Assembly: GCF_000372845.1 (NCBI RefSeq)
Contig: NZ_KB889963.1
Coordinates: forward strand, 434,001 to 498,000
Length of the DNA stretch: 64,000 nucleotides
Reading direction: 5' to 3'
Source: Methylocystis rosea SV97
GTDB lineage: Bacteria; Pseudomonadota; Alphaproteobacteria; Rhizobiales; Beijerinckiaceae
The notes under the pieces were generated by a model that made no database searches, had not been told where the DNA came from, and saw only the letters and a program-made list of their open reading frames with translations. This document shows positions 8,943 through 17,233 of the stretch, piece after piece (position 1 is the first letter of the stretch; the number at the start of each line of letters is the position of its first letter). The position numbers and the translations under genes are program-made.

Positions 8943-9797
8943 ATGAAATTCGTCAAAAGGTTCCGCGTCGAGCCCGGTTCGCACGTCGATCTCGGATCGC
9001 TCGATCCGGGTTTTCATGGGGACTTCGCCAATGACGCCCAAACGGCGCAGGAATTGCAGCGCAATCTCACGCGCATCACCGAGCTGCAGCGCAAACTTTA
9101 CGCCGACCGCACGCATTCTCTGCTGATCGTCTTGCAGGGCATCGACAGCGCCGGCAAGGACGGCACCTGCTGGCATGTCATCAGCGCCATGGACCCGCAG
9201 GGCGTGCAGGTGACCGGGTTCAAGCAGCCGACTCCCGAAGAACAGGCGCACGACTTTCTGTGGCGCGTCCATCCGCATGCGCCGCAGCGCGGCTACGTTT
9301 CGATCTTCAATCGCTCGCATTACGAAGACGTGCTCGTCGTACGCGTGCACAAGCTCGCGCCAAAAGAAGTGTGGAAGCCGCGCTACGACTTCATCAACGA
9401 ATGGGAAAAGCTCCTCGCCGTCGAGAACAAGACGACCATTCTGAAATTCTTTCTCTACATCTCCAAAGAAGAACAGCTCAAGCGTTTCAAGGCGCGGCTC
9501 GACGATCCGGCGAACCAATGGAAGATCAGCGCCAGCGACTATTCCGAGCGCGAAAAATGGGACGACTACATCAAGGCCTTCGAGGCGGCCCTGTCGCGTT
9601 GCTCGACCGAACAAGCGCCCTGGTTCGTCATCCCGGCAAATCACAAATGGTTTCGCAATCTGGCGGTTTCCAACATCATCGCCGATACGCTCGACGATCT
9701 TAATCTGAAGCTGCCGAAGCCCTCCGTCGACATCGAAGACATCCGCAAGCTTTATCAACAGGCAAAGAACGAAGAGGAACGGAGCAAGGCTCGGTGA
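8943..9797 (+). CDS. ppk2: Polyphosphate kinase 2 (polyphosphate:nucleotide phosphotransferase)
   Basis: 284-residue PPK2-family enzyme that transfers phosphate between inorganic polyphosphate and ADP/GDP or AMP. The P-loop is GIDSAGKDGT (residues 66-75), followed by VTGFKQPTPEE, the HYEDVLVVRVH segment and SDYSEREKWDDY, all characteristic of one-domain PPK2. The ATG at 8943 has GGAGG within ten bases upstream. Its placement between a proton ATPase and a carrier, with the next gene overlapping its stop codon, suggests that polyphosphate-derived nucleoside triphosphate supports membrane transport. Whether the acceptor is NMP or NDP cannot be told from the sequence. Confidence 0.93.
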   Translation: MKFVKRFRVEPGSHVDLGSLDPGFHGDFANDAQTAQELQRNLTRITELQRKLYADRTHSLLIVLQGIDSAGKDGTCWHVISAMDPQGVQVTGFKQPTPEEQAHDFLWRVHPHAPQRGYVSIFNRSHYEDVLVVRVHKLAPKEVWKPRYDFINEWEKLLAVENKTTILKFFLYISKEEQLKRFKARLDDPANQWKISASDYSEREKWDDYIKAFEAALSRCSTEQAPWFVIPANHKWFRNLAVSNIIADTLDDLNLKLPKPSVDIEDIRKLYQQAKNEEERSKAR

Positions 9798-11221
9798 TGG
9801 CGTCGCCGGCGCACGCCACCTCAATTTTTTCGGCGCTCGACGAGGCGCCGATGACATGGCGTCATTACGCCTATTGGCTGGCAGCGAGCGGCGGCGCCTT
9901 TCTGGACGGCTTCTCGGTATCCGGATTGGGCGTCGCGCTGCCGCTGCTCAAGCGCGACTTTCCGATCAGCCCGCTTTTCGTCGGCCTGATTGGATCGGCG
10001 CTGGTGCTCGGCGCGGTCGCGGGGTCCGCTCTCGGCGGCATCGGCGCGGACAGATTCGGCCGCAAGCGCGTCTTCATCGCCGACATGGCGATCATCGCCC
10101 TCGCGTGCTTTATCGGCGCGGTCGCGCCGAACGCGCGCTTCATCCTGCTCTCGCAGTTCCTGCTTGGCGTTGGCGTCGGCATCGATTTTCCGACGAGCGG
10201 CGCCTATGTGTCGGAACTCATGCCGCGCGCGACGCGCAATCGAATGACCGTCGCGACGATCGCCCTGCAATCGGTTGGCATGGCGGCGGCGGCTCTCGCC
10301 GGCCTCGCTTTATTGAAGCTGCGACCGTCAACAGAAGACTGGCGGCTGCTGTTCGGCGCCAGCGGCATGATTGCGTTGCTTTTCTTATCTGCGCGCCTAT
10401 GGGCGCCGGAAAGCGTGCGCTGGCTGGTCACGAAGGGACGCATCGGCGAAGCGATGGCGCTGCTCAAGACATTATCGGTCGAGTTCGGCGAGAGGCCCGA
10501 GAACCTTGGCGCGGAAGCAGTCGCCCTTGCAACGTCCAAGCGGGCTTCCGCGCCCAATGCGCAGGACGTCGGCTATTCGACGCTGTTCCGCAAGGCCTAT
10601 CGCGCCCGCACGATGCTCGTCTCTCTCCCATGGATGCTGATGGACGTCGCCACCTACGGCGTTGGCCTGTTCACGCCGGTCATTCTCGGCGCCATGCATC
10701 TTGGCGCCGCCGACGCGGGCTCGATCGCGGCCGACTTCGCCGACGCGGAAGGCAGCGCCATCGTCGACGCTTTTCTCATCATCGGCTTTGTGGCGAGCCT
10801 CTGGGCCGTTCCGCGTTTTGGCCGAATCACGATGCAGGTCGCAGGATTCAGCGGCATGGGGCTTGGCATGCTGCTGTTGCTCTTCGCCGCGATGTCGGAC
10901 AATGGCGCGAATGCGCATCTCGCCTTCGTCATTGGCGGCTTCATGCTGTTCAATTTCGCGATGAACGCCGGACCCAACGCCACGACGTTCACCCTCGCGC
11001 CGACGCTTTTTCCGACGACCATTCGCGCCTCGGCGAGCGGCTTCGCGGCGGCGAGCGCCAAGGTCGGCGCGACTTTCGGCACCTTCGTGGTGCCGCAACT
11101 GCAGGCCGGCTGGGGACTCACGGGCGTCGTCGCCCTCATGGTCGTCGTCAGCGTCGCGGGGCTCGTGACGACGGCCGGCCTGGCGCATGCGGTCAATGAG
11201 GAGGGAGCGCTCGAGGAATAG
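9797..11221 (+). CDS. MFS transporter (sugar/organic-acid porter-like)
   Basis: 474-residue major facilitator with about 12 hydrophobic helices. The MFS A-motif between TM2 and TM3 is GGIGADRFGRKRVF. A TM4 signature (GVGVGIDFPTSGAYVSELMPR) and an after-TM6 PESVRWL motif point to the sugar porter / aromatic acid / phosphate:H+ symporter side of the superfamily. The ATG at 9797 overlaps the ppk2 stop codon by one base (TGATG), so it is translationally coupled. A proton-driven carrier beside a proton ATPase makes functional sense, but the substrate is unknown. Confidence 0.88.
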   Translation: MASPAHATSIFSALDEAPMTWRHYAYWLAASGGAFLDGFSVSGLGVALPLLKRDFPISPLFVGLIGSALVLGAVAGSALGGIGADRFGRKRVFIADMAIIALACFIGAVAPNARFILLSQFLLGVGVGIDFPTSGAYVSELMPRATRNRMTVATIALQSVGMAAAALAGLALLKLRPSTEDWRLLFGASGMIALLFLSARLWAPESVRWLVTKGRIGEAMALLKTLSVEFGERPENLGAEAVALATSKRASAPNAQDVGYSTLFRKAYRARTMLVSLPWMLMDVATYGVGLFTPVILGAMHLGAADAGSIAADFADAEGSAIVDAFLIIGFVASLWAVPRFGRITMQVAGFSGMGLGMLLLLFAAMSDNGANAHLAFVIGGFMLFNFAMNAGPNATTFTLAPTLFPTTIRASASGFAAASAKVGATFGTFVVPQLQAGWGLTGVVALMVVVSVAGLVTTAGLAHAVNEEGALEE

Positions 11222-11229
11222 CCCCCGCG

Positions 11230-11346
11230 CTATTGCAGATGCGCGACGAGCGTCCAGGCGCCGAGAAAAATGATCATGACGAGGCAGAGCGCCGAAAGGA
11301 CGATGAGGATCGCCTTATTGGCTACGCGCTGATCGTGCTCTCGCAT
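11230..11346 (-). CDS. 38-residue single-span membrane protein at the end of the oxidase cluster
   Basis: A short reverse-strand gene too small for most gene finders. It starts MREHDQRVANKA, continues with one strongly hydrophobic helix (about residues 13-35) and ends VAHLQ. GGAG lies eight bases before the ATG. It is in the same direction as, and 62 bp downstream of, the oxidase subunit IV gene, and converges on the MFS gene 8 bp away. Charged N-terminus then hydrophobic helix is the architecture of small oxidase accessory subunits (CydX-, CcoQ- or CtaF-like), but I recognise no specific family. Expression and role are inferred from position only. Confidence 0.55.
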   Translation of the reverse strand: MREHDQRVANKAILIVLSALCLVMIIFLGAWTLVAHLQ

Positions 11347-11408
11347 TTGCCATTCTCCGACGGCCCGAGATCAGCGCGATTCATTCAGGCGGAGCGGGCG
11401 AGCCCGCG

Positions 11409-11792
11409 TCACGCGCCAAAAAAGATCACGCGAAGATAATTGGTGTAGTCGCCTTCCCACGCCATCATCGCCATCAGAACCAGCACCGCCAGCGGCGGCA
11501 GCAGAATGGCGACGACCAGCGCCAGCCGCTCCCACGCCATGTGCATGAAGACGGCGACGATGAGCCCGGCTTTCAGCAGCATGAACACGATGATCAGGAA
11601 CCAGCGCAAATAGCCCTGAAAGTCGAAATAATCGACGAGATAGGAGCAGGCGCTCAGAACGAAGAGCAGTCCCCACACCAAAAGATAGAGCTTGATCGGA
11701 TGCTGCTGGCCATGCGCCTGCGCCGCAGGCTGCGCCGCTTGCGCGACTTGAACATGGCTATGGGTCGTATCGTCCGTCGTCACCGTCATCAT
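11409..11792 (-). CDS. Cytochrome c oxidase subunit IV (bacterial COX4/CyoD-like)
   Basis: 127-residue small membrane subunit of the heme-copper oxidase encoded upstream. A His/Gln/Ala-rich N-terminus (about 30 residues) precedes three hydrophobic helices. The segment FMLLKAGLIVAVFMHMAWE is the diagnostic part of the bacterial subunit IV family. The subunit III gene ends 18 bp upstream. Subunit IV stabilises the complex and is not catalytic. Confidence 0.88.
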   Translation of the reverse strand: MMTVTTDDTTHSHVQVAQAAQPAAQAHGQQHPIKLYLLVWGLLFVLSACSYLVDYFDFQGYLRWFLIIVFMLLKAGLIVAVFMHMAWERLALVVAILLPPLAVLVLMAMMAWEGDYTNYLRVIFFGA

Positions 11793-11810
11793 TTCCCCCT
11801 GTCGGAGACG

Positions 11811-12539
11811 TCACCACAGATAGAAGAATGCGAAGATGAAGACCCACACAAGATCCACGAAGTGCCAGTATAGGCCCATGATCTCGACGATCTCGTATCG
11901 GCCCTTGCGACTCGTGAAAAAGCCGCGCCGTCCGACGTCATAATCTCCGCGCCAGACGGCGCGCGCCACGATGAGCAGGAAAATCACGCCGATCGACACG
12001 TGGAAGCCGTGAAAGCCGGTGATCATGAAGAAGCTCGAGCCGAACTGCGCCGCGCCGAAGGGATTGCCCCACGGCCGCACGCCTTCGTGAATGAGCTTGG
12101 TCCATTCGAAGGCCTGCATGCCGACGAAGGCGGCGCCAAAGAACGCCGTCACCAGCATCAAAATCGCCGCCTTCCTGCGCTCGCGCGCATAGGCGAAGTT
12201 GACCGCCATCGCCATGGTGCCCGAACTCGTGATGAGATCGAACGTCATGATGGCGATGAGGATGAGCGGGATCTTCTTGCCGCCGATCTCGAGCGCGAAG
12301 ATTTCGCTCGGGTGCGGCCATTCCACCGTCGTGGACATGCGCACCGTCATGTAGGAAATCAGAAAGCAGCTGAAGACGAAGGTGTCGCTGACGAGGAAAA
12401 TCCACATCATCGCCTTGCCCCAGGACGCGCTCTTGAAAGAGCGCTGATCCGAGGACCAGTCAGCGACCATGCCATGCAGGCTGCTTCGCAGCGTGGACTC
12501 AGTCGTTACATGTTCAGTCGTGACAGGCTCCGCCGTCAT
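11811..12539 (-). CDS. ctaE: Cytochrome c oxidase subunit III (distal copy)
   Basis: 242-residue COX3-family membrane protein. An N-terminal soluble stretch is followed by five hydrophobic helices, with the conserved AFEWTKLIHEG loop, the FFMITGFHGFHVSIGV helix and a C-terminal GLYWHFVDLVWVFIF motif. This copy carries the best subunit III signatures of the two in the cluster, including the strongly conserved HFVD near the C-terminus. It is preceded by another subunit III gene 12 bp upstream. Both are five-helix proteins, so they are not two halves of one subunit. Confidence 0.9.
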   Translation of the reverse strand: MTAEPVTTEHVTTESTLRSSLHGMVADWSSDQRSFKSASWGKAMMWIFLVSDTFVFSCFLISYMTVRMSTTVEWPHPSEIFALEIGGKKIPLILIAIMTFDLITSSGTMAMAVNFAYARERRKAAILMLVTAFFGAAFVGMQAFEWTKLIHEGVRPWGNPFGAAQFGSSFFMITGFHGFHVSIGVIFLLIVARAVWRGDYDVGRRGFFTSRKGRYEIVEIMGLYWHFVDLVWVFIFAFFYLW

Positions 12540-12551
12540 AGCGCGTTCCCT

Positions 12552-13265
12552 TTACGAAAGCAGACGCCGGCAGATGGCGCCGAAACCATCGGCCCAGCCG
12601 ATGAGCATGGCGAACATCAGCAACCAGACGAACAGCAGAAAATGCCAGTAGATGGCGCAGAGCTCGACGCTCGTCGTCAGTTCCTTGGTAATTCGCTCGG
12701 CGCCGCGCACCTTGTCTGTCGTCCGCGCAAGCGCCACCAGACCGCCAATGAGATGCAGCGCATGCACGCCCGTCAGCAGATAGAAGAAGGCGTTGGCGGC
12801 GTTGCTCGAGGCGAAGAATCGCAGCTCGAGAAGTTCGCGCCACGCCCAGATCTGGCCGATCAGGAAAAGAGCCGCCGTTACCGCTCCGACAAGCAGCGCC
12901 GTCTTGACCCGCTCGGCGTCAGCGCGTCGAGCGGCAAAGACCGCGATCTGCAGGGCGACGCTGCTGGCGGCCAGTAGAAAAGTGTTGACCCAGAGAACGC
13001 CGGGGATCGGCGGCATCTGCCAGTCGGGCGCGTCGCCGCGCATGAAAAAAGCGGCGGCGAGCAGAGAGAACAGACAGCCGGCGACGGCGAGAAAGACCGC
13101 TAGCCCGACTCTCCCGGCCGTCGGCGGCTCGGCGGCGCCGCCGGCGCGACGATAATGCGCAACCTCGCCTTCCTCGAGCCAGGGCGACTCCAGCACCCCC
13201 TGGCGCACCAACCATATGACCGCAACAGTGGCGATAAAGACGAAGAAGAGCCCCATGACGCTCAT
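12552..13265 (-). CDS. Second cytochrome c oxidase subunit III-like protein (proximal copy)
   Basis: 237-residue COX3-family protein. An N-terminal helix is followed by a hydrophilic linker (about 25-50) and then five helices, with AFFYLLTGVHALHLIGG and CAIYWHFLLFVWLLMFAML as the subunit III signatures. The His-Phe-Val-Asp motif of ordinary subunit III is changed to HFLLF. It overlaps the end of the subunit I gene by ATGA (13262-13265). Paired subunit III genes behind subunits II and I recall the coxMNOP-type oxidase of bradyrhizobia, from memory. The extra N-terminal helix and altered motif suggest divergence after duplication. Confidence 0.85.
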   Translation of the reverse strand: MSVMGLFFVFIATVAVIWLVRQGVLESPWLEEGEVAHYRRAGGAAEPPTAGRVGLAVFLAVAGCLFSLLAAAFFMRGDAPDWQMPPIPGVLWVNTFLLAASSVALQIAVFAARRADAERVKTALLVGAVTAALFLIGQIWAWRELLELRFFASSNAANAFFYLLTGVHALHLIGGLVALARTTDKVRGAERITKELTTSVELCAIYWHFLLFVWLLMFAMLIGWADGFGAICRRLLS

Positions 13266-15028
13266 GGCGAATGCTCTCCTCTCATCGGCGGCGCGTTCTG
13301 CGGCAGATAGTCCTCCGGAGCGCCGGGCACGCTATAGGCGTAAGGCCAACGATAAACGACCGGGAGCTGCTGACCCCAATTGCCGTGGCCCGGCGGCGTT
13401 TCGGGAGTCTGCCATTCGAGCGAAGCGGCGCGCCACGGATTGCCGCCGGCCGGCGCGCCATATTTCAGGCTCTTGAACAGATTGTAGAAGAAGATCGATT
13501 GCGCGAAACCGACCGCCAACGCGATGACCGTGATCACAATGTTGAGCGTGGCGGCCGACGCGGGAACGAAGGCGGTTTCGCCCATCTCGTAGAAGCGCCG
13601 CGGCATCCCGAGCACGCCGAGATAGTGCATGGGGAAGAAGATCGCATAGGCGCCAAGGAAGGTGATCCAGAAGTGAATCTTGCCGAGCCGCTCATCCATC
13701 ATGCGGCCGGTGATCTTCGGATACCAATGATAGATGGCGCCAAAGATGACGAGCACCGGCGCGATGCCCATCACCATGTGGAAATGGGCGACGACGAACA
13801 GCGTCGCCGACAGCGGCACGTCGACGATGACATTGCCGAGATAGAGGCCGGTGATGCCGCCATTGACGAAGGTGACAAGGAACCCCAGCGCGAACAGCAT
13901 CGGCGTCGTGAAGTGGATGTCGGCGTGCCAGAGGGTCAGCACCCAATTATACACCTTCAACGCCGTCGGCACCGCGATCGCGAGCGTCGTCACCGCGAAG
14001 AAGAACCCGAACCACGGGTCCATGCCGCTGATATACATGTGGTGGCCCCAGACCACCATGCTGAGCACGCCAATGGCGATGATGGCCCAGACCATCATTT
14101 TGTAGCCAAAGATGTTCTTGCGCGCATGCACGCTGATCAGATCGGAAACGATGCCGAAGGCCGGCAGCGCGACGATATAGACCTCCGGATGACCGAAGAA
14201 CCAGAACAGGTGCTGGAACAGGATCGGGCTGCCGCCGACATAGTCCTTGCGCTCGCCGAGTTCGACGAGCGACGGCATGAAGAAGCTCGTGCCGAGCGTG
14301 CGGTCGAGGAGCAGCATGAGGCAGGCGACGAAGAGGCCAGGGAAGGCGAGAAGCGCCATCACGGCGGCGGCGAAAATCCCCCAAACCGTCAGCGGCATGC
14401 GCATCAGCGTCATGCCGCGGGTGCGCGCCTGCAGCACCGTCACAACGTAATTCAATCCGCCCATCGTGAAGCCGACGATGAAGAGGATCAGTGAAACGAG
14501 CATCAGGATGATGCCGTATTCGTGGCCCGGCGTGCCTGTCAGGATCGATTGCGGCGGATAAAGGGTCCAGCCGGCGCCGGTCGGCCCCCCAGGGAAGAAA
14601 TAGCTCGAGACGAGAACCAGGGTCGCGATCAGATAGACCCAGTAGCTGAGCATATTGACGTAAGGGAACACCATGTCCCTCGCGCCCACCATCAGCGGAA
14701 TGAGATAATTGCCGAAGCCGCCGAGAAAGATGGCGGTGAGCATATACACGACCATGATCATGCCATGCATGGTCACGGACTGGTAATAGACATTGGCGTC
14801 AATGAAAGGGATCGCCCCCGGAAAGGCGAGCTGCAGGCGAATCACCCATGACAGCACCAGGGCCAAAATGCCGACGGTGATGGCCGTGCCGGCGTATTGA
14901 ATGGCGATGACCTTGGCGTCCTGGCTGAACACATACTTCGTGATCCAGCTGTGCGCGTGATAGAGGTCGACGTCCGGCACCTCCGCCGGCGGCGGCGCGA
15001 CGTTCTGGGGTACGCTGGCGTCGGTCAT
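13262..15028 (-). CDS. ctaD: Cytochrome c oxidase subunit I (A1-type heme-copper oxidase)
   Basis: 588-residue catalytic subunit that reduces O2 to water and pumps protons. Seen: heme a ligand H88 (TMHGMIM); the D-pathway entrance Asp in GARDMVFP (D118); FFGHPEVYI with CuB ligand H280, D-channel E282 and cross-linked Tyr284; the CuB His pair H329/H330 (VVWGHHMY); K-channel Thr/Lys in PTALKVYNW (K358); and the VAHFHMVMG segment carrying the distal heme ligands. Glu and Tyr in the HPEVY motif place it in class A1. It lies 115 bp after the subunit II gene and overlaps the next gene by 4 bp. No heme-a synthesis or CtaG copper chaperone gene is nearby. Confidence 0.96.
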   Translation of the reverse strand: MTDASVPQNVAPPPAEVPDVDLYHAHSWITKYVFSQDAKVIAIQYAGTAITVGILALVLSWVIRLQLAFPGAIPFIDANVYYQSVTMHGMIMVVYMLTAIFLGGFGNYLIPLMVGARDMVFPYVNMLSYWVYLIATLVLVSSYFFPGGPTGAGWTLYPPQSILTGTPGHEYGIILMLVSLILFIVGFTMGGLNYVVTVLQARTRGMTLMRMPLTVWGIFAAAVMALLAFPGLFVACLMLLLDRTLGTSFFMPSLVELGERKDYVGGSPILFQHLFWFFGHPEVYIVALPAFGIVSDLISVHARKNIFGYKMMVWAIIAIGVLSMVVWGHHMYISGMDPWFGFFFAVTTLAIAVPTALKVYNWVLTLWHADIHFTTPMLFALGFLVTFVNGGITGLYLGNVIVDVPLSATLFVVAHFHMVMGIAPVLVIFGAIYHWYPKITGRMMDERLGKIHFWITFLGAYAIFFPMHYLGVLGMPRRFYEMGETAFVPASAATLNIVITVIALAVGFAQSIFFYNLFKSLKYGAPAGGNPWRAASLEWQTPETPPGHGNWGQQLPVVYRWPYAYSVPGAPEDYLPQNAPPMRGEHSP

Positions 15029-15143
15029 GGAACGATCCTCCCTTCGCCCCTGTCGCGCTTCCGGCGATTGATCGAGCCCCGTCGCGGCGGCGCTCTGTCA
15101 GCGGCGATGAATGTCAAAGCAGCGCGACTCGCATCAGTGAGCG

Positions 15144-15971
15144 TCATTGAGCAGAGGCCCGCTTGTCTCGGCTCGCGTCGCTCTTGCGCGACTGCTCGAA
15201 CGTCTGCTGCGCCGTGCGCCAGGTCTCGAAGTCGGCCTCCGACTCTATGACCATCTTGCCGCGCATCTGCGGATGCCCTGTGCCGCAATAGGCGGCGCAG
15301 AGTATCTCATATTCGCCGATCTTGGTCGGCGTAAACCAAAAATATGTGACGACGCCCGGCACGAGGTCCATCTTCGCCCTGATCTCGGGGACATAGAAGT
15401 CATGTAGGACGTCGATCGAGCGCAGCAGGACCTTGACCGGCTTGCCGATCGGCAGGTGCAATTCGCTGCTGGCGATCAGCAGATCATCCTGCCCCTTCGG
15501 ATCGGCCGGGCTCAAACCCATGGAATTGGTGGTGTCGATGTAGCGCACATCGCTCGAGCCGAGCTGATTGTCGGCGCCCGGCAGGCGGAAACTCCAGCTC
15601 CACTGGACGCCCACCGCTTCGATCACCATCGCTTCCTTAGGCACGGTGATGAACTGGCCCCAGACGAGCAGGCCGGGCGCGAGGAGAATGATGACGGCGA
15701 TCGTCGTGACGATTCCTAGCCAGGCTTCGAGCTTCTGATTCTCCGGCTCATAGGCGGCGCGCCGGCCGGGCACATGGCGAAAGCGATAGAGGCAATACGC
15801 CATGAACAGGATGACCGCGACGAATCCGGCCCCCGTGACAAGGAAGGTCAGCCCCATCGTGTCGTCGATGAAACCCCAGTTCGACGCGATCGGCGTCGCC
15901 CGCCAGGGACTCAACACGTGAAACAGGATCGAACCCACGACGACCAGGACCATAGCGATGGCGATAGACAT
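15144..15971 (-). CDS. ctaC: Cytochrome c oxidase subunit II with a modified CuA loop
   Basis: 275-residue electron-entry subunit. Two N-terminal membrane helices precede the periplasmic cupredoxin domain, with VQWSWSF as the aromatic patch. CuA ligands are present: H190 (VLHDFYVP), C225, C229, H233 and M236 in CAAYCGTGHPQM. The usual CxExC pattern is CAAYC here, so the Glu that normally gives a backbone ligand to CuA and a side-chain ligand to the Mg/Mn site is Ala227. There is no fused cytochrome c domain, so an external electron donor is needed. There is no cleavable lipoprotein signal. It is the first gene of the oxidase cluster. Confidence 0.93.
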   Translation of the reverse strand: MSIAIAMVLVVVGSILFHVLSPWRATPIASNWGFIDDTMGLTFLVTGAGFVAVILFMAYCLYRFRHVPGRRAAYEPENQKLEAWLGIVTTIAVIILLAPGLLVWGQFITVPKEAMVIEAVGVQWSWSFRLPGADNQLGSSDVRYIDTTNSMGLSPADPKGQDDLLIASSELHLPIGKPVKVLLRSIDVLHDFYVPEIRAKMDLVPGVVTYFWFTPTKIGEYEILCAAYCGTGHPQMRGKMVIESEADFETWRTAQQTFEQSRKSDASRDKRASAQ

Positions 15972-16153
15972 GCGTGCTTTGACCTCGCCGGTGGTTGCGA
16001 TCGATATGGCCCGACGGCCTATATAGACTGGCTAATCGCCGCGCGTCAAAGTGACGCTGCCGTTGTGCGCGACTCGGCGAACCTCCCCGGAAAAGACGTG
16101 GGCGGAAGCGCGACGCCGCTCCACGCGCAATTCGCGCGCGTGTCCGTGGCCAT

Positions 16154-16187
16154 AAAAAAACCCGCGGGGACAGTGTCCCGCGCGGGT
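16154..16187 (-). terminator. Rho-independent terminator of the ialB-family gene
   Basis: On the minus strand an approximately 12 bp GC-rich stem (ACCCGCG/GGGAC arms with one bulged base, 3-base loop) is followed directly by seven T residues. It begins 25 bp after the stop of the IalB-family gene, the expected place. Confidence 0.85.
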
Positions 16188-16212
16188 CTTGCTCTCGGGG
16201 TTCTTACAACCC

Positions 16213-16923
16213 TTACTTCTTGGAAGCGGCCGGCGCGGGCGACGTGGCGGCGCCCTTCTGGGCCTCGAGCTTCTTGCGCTCTTCCTCGGCCTTTTTCTGC
16301 AGCTCTTCCTGCAGCTTCTTTTGCTGCTCTTCGAGGACCTTCGGGTCGACGGCGGGGCCGTCGAAGGCTTTGCCGAAATTGGCGAGCGGCAGATAGAAGG
16401 TGACCTCGCCGTTCGCCTGATTCTTAACCACCACGGTCATCTTTTCGGCCTTCTTCATGCCATCGACGACCGCCTTCTTGACCTTCGCCTCGGCGAAGCA
16501 GCCATTCGGGAAGCAGATTTCGAACGCGCCGCTTTCCGGCGCTCCCTTATCGATCGAAAAGCGGAAGCCGGGTTTCAACATGAGGCCCGGTGGCAGCAGT
16601 AGACGGATGATCTTCTGATCGTCGCCCTTGGGATCGTAGATCGCGAGCGCGAGCAGCGGCTGGGGGGCCTCGCCCTCCTTCGCCGACACGCCGAAGTCGC
16701 GCGTCGTGTAGCACATTTCCTTTTTGGTCTGCGGATCAGTGCCGCAGACCTTGGTCCAGTCCGGCTGGACCGCGACGAGTTCGGCGGCAATCGGCCCCTG
16801 AGGCTGCTGTTGCTGCTGCGCTGCGCCGGCCGCGGGCGCCTGCTGAGCGAATGCGCCGCCGCCGACGAACAGCAACGCTCCCGCAAGGGCGATCGCGCAA
16901 GAACGCGAGATATGGGTCGACAT
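16213..16923 (-). CDS. Invasion-associated locus B (IalB) family exported protein
   Basis: 236-residue secreted or periplasmic protein. A signal peptide (positively charged start, hydrophobic core, cleavage near GGGAFA) leads into an Ala/Gln linker, then the IalB domain with paired cysteines (VCGTDPQTKKEMC; FEICFPNGCF) and LLPPGLMLKPGFRFSID. The C-terminal 45 residues are a Lys/Glu/Gln-rich coiled-coil-like tail ending in Ala/Pro. The ATG at 16923 has AAAGGAA upstream. IalB proteins are named from Bartonella erythrocyte invasion but are widespread in free-living Hyphomicrobiales, where the role is unknown. It is transcribed alone and ends in a strong terminator. Confidence 0.88.
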   Translation of the reverse strand: MSTHISRSCAIALAGALLFVGGGAFAQQAPAAGAAQQQQQPQGPIAAELVAVQPDWTKVCGTDPQTKKEMCYTTRDFGVSAKEGEAPQPLLALAIYDPKGDDQKIIRLLLPPGLMLKPGFRFSIDKGAPESGAFEICFPNGCFAEAKVKKAVVDGMKKAEKMTVVVKNQANGEVTFYLPLANFGKAFDGPAVDPKVLEEQQKKLQEELQKKAEEERKKLEAQKGAATSPAPAASKK

Positions 16924-17233
16924 CGGAAGTTCCTTTCGATTGTCCTGCTGGCCGGCGCTCTCCGGCTCCGGATAGTTTCGAGATCGCGTCATAACGGGAG
17001 CCGCCTTCGCGCCACAGCGCCATGGAACTTGACCAGCCCGTGTTCCAGCGCGATCGCGAGACGCCGACGAGGCGACGGCACCGCTCTTACATGGTCGCGG
17101 CAGTAAATTCCAGCCGGACAGAGCGCTCAATGCTTGGCGTGGGCGCTTTTTGCCCACAACATTCGCAAAAAAATGGCCGAAAACTTAAGCGCGACTCGCT
17201 TCTTGCGACGGGACGTTGGATTATGGTCCGCCG
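16924..17233. other. Divergent intergenic region, no gene seen
   Basis: 310 bp between the IalB-family gene (minus) and a solute-binding protein gene (plus). It must hold both promoters. I see no convincing consensus promoter, repeat or RNA gene in it. Confidence 0.5.

Noticed and set aside
13271-14494. 407-codon plus-strand open frame over cytochrome oxidase subunit I
   Set aside because: Charged, low-complexity translation with no resemblance to any protein. The minus-strand reading is an unambiguous CtaD.
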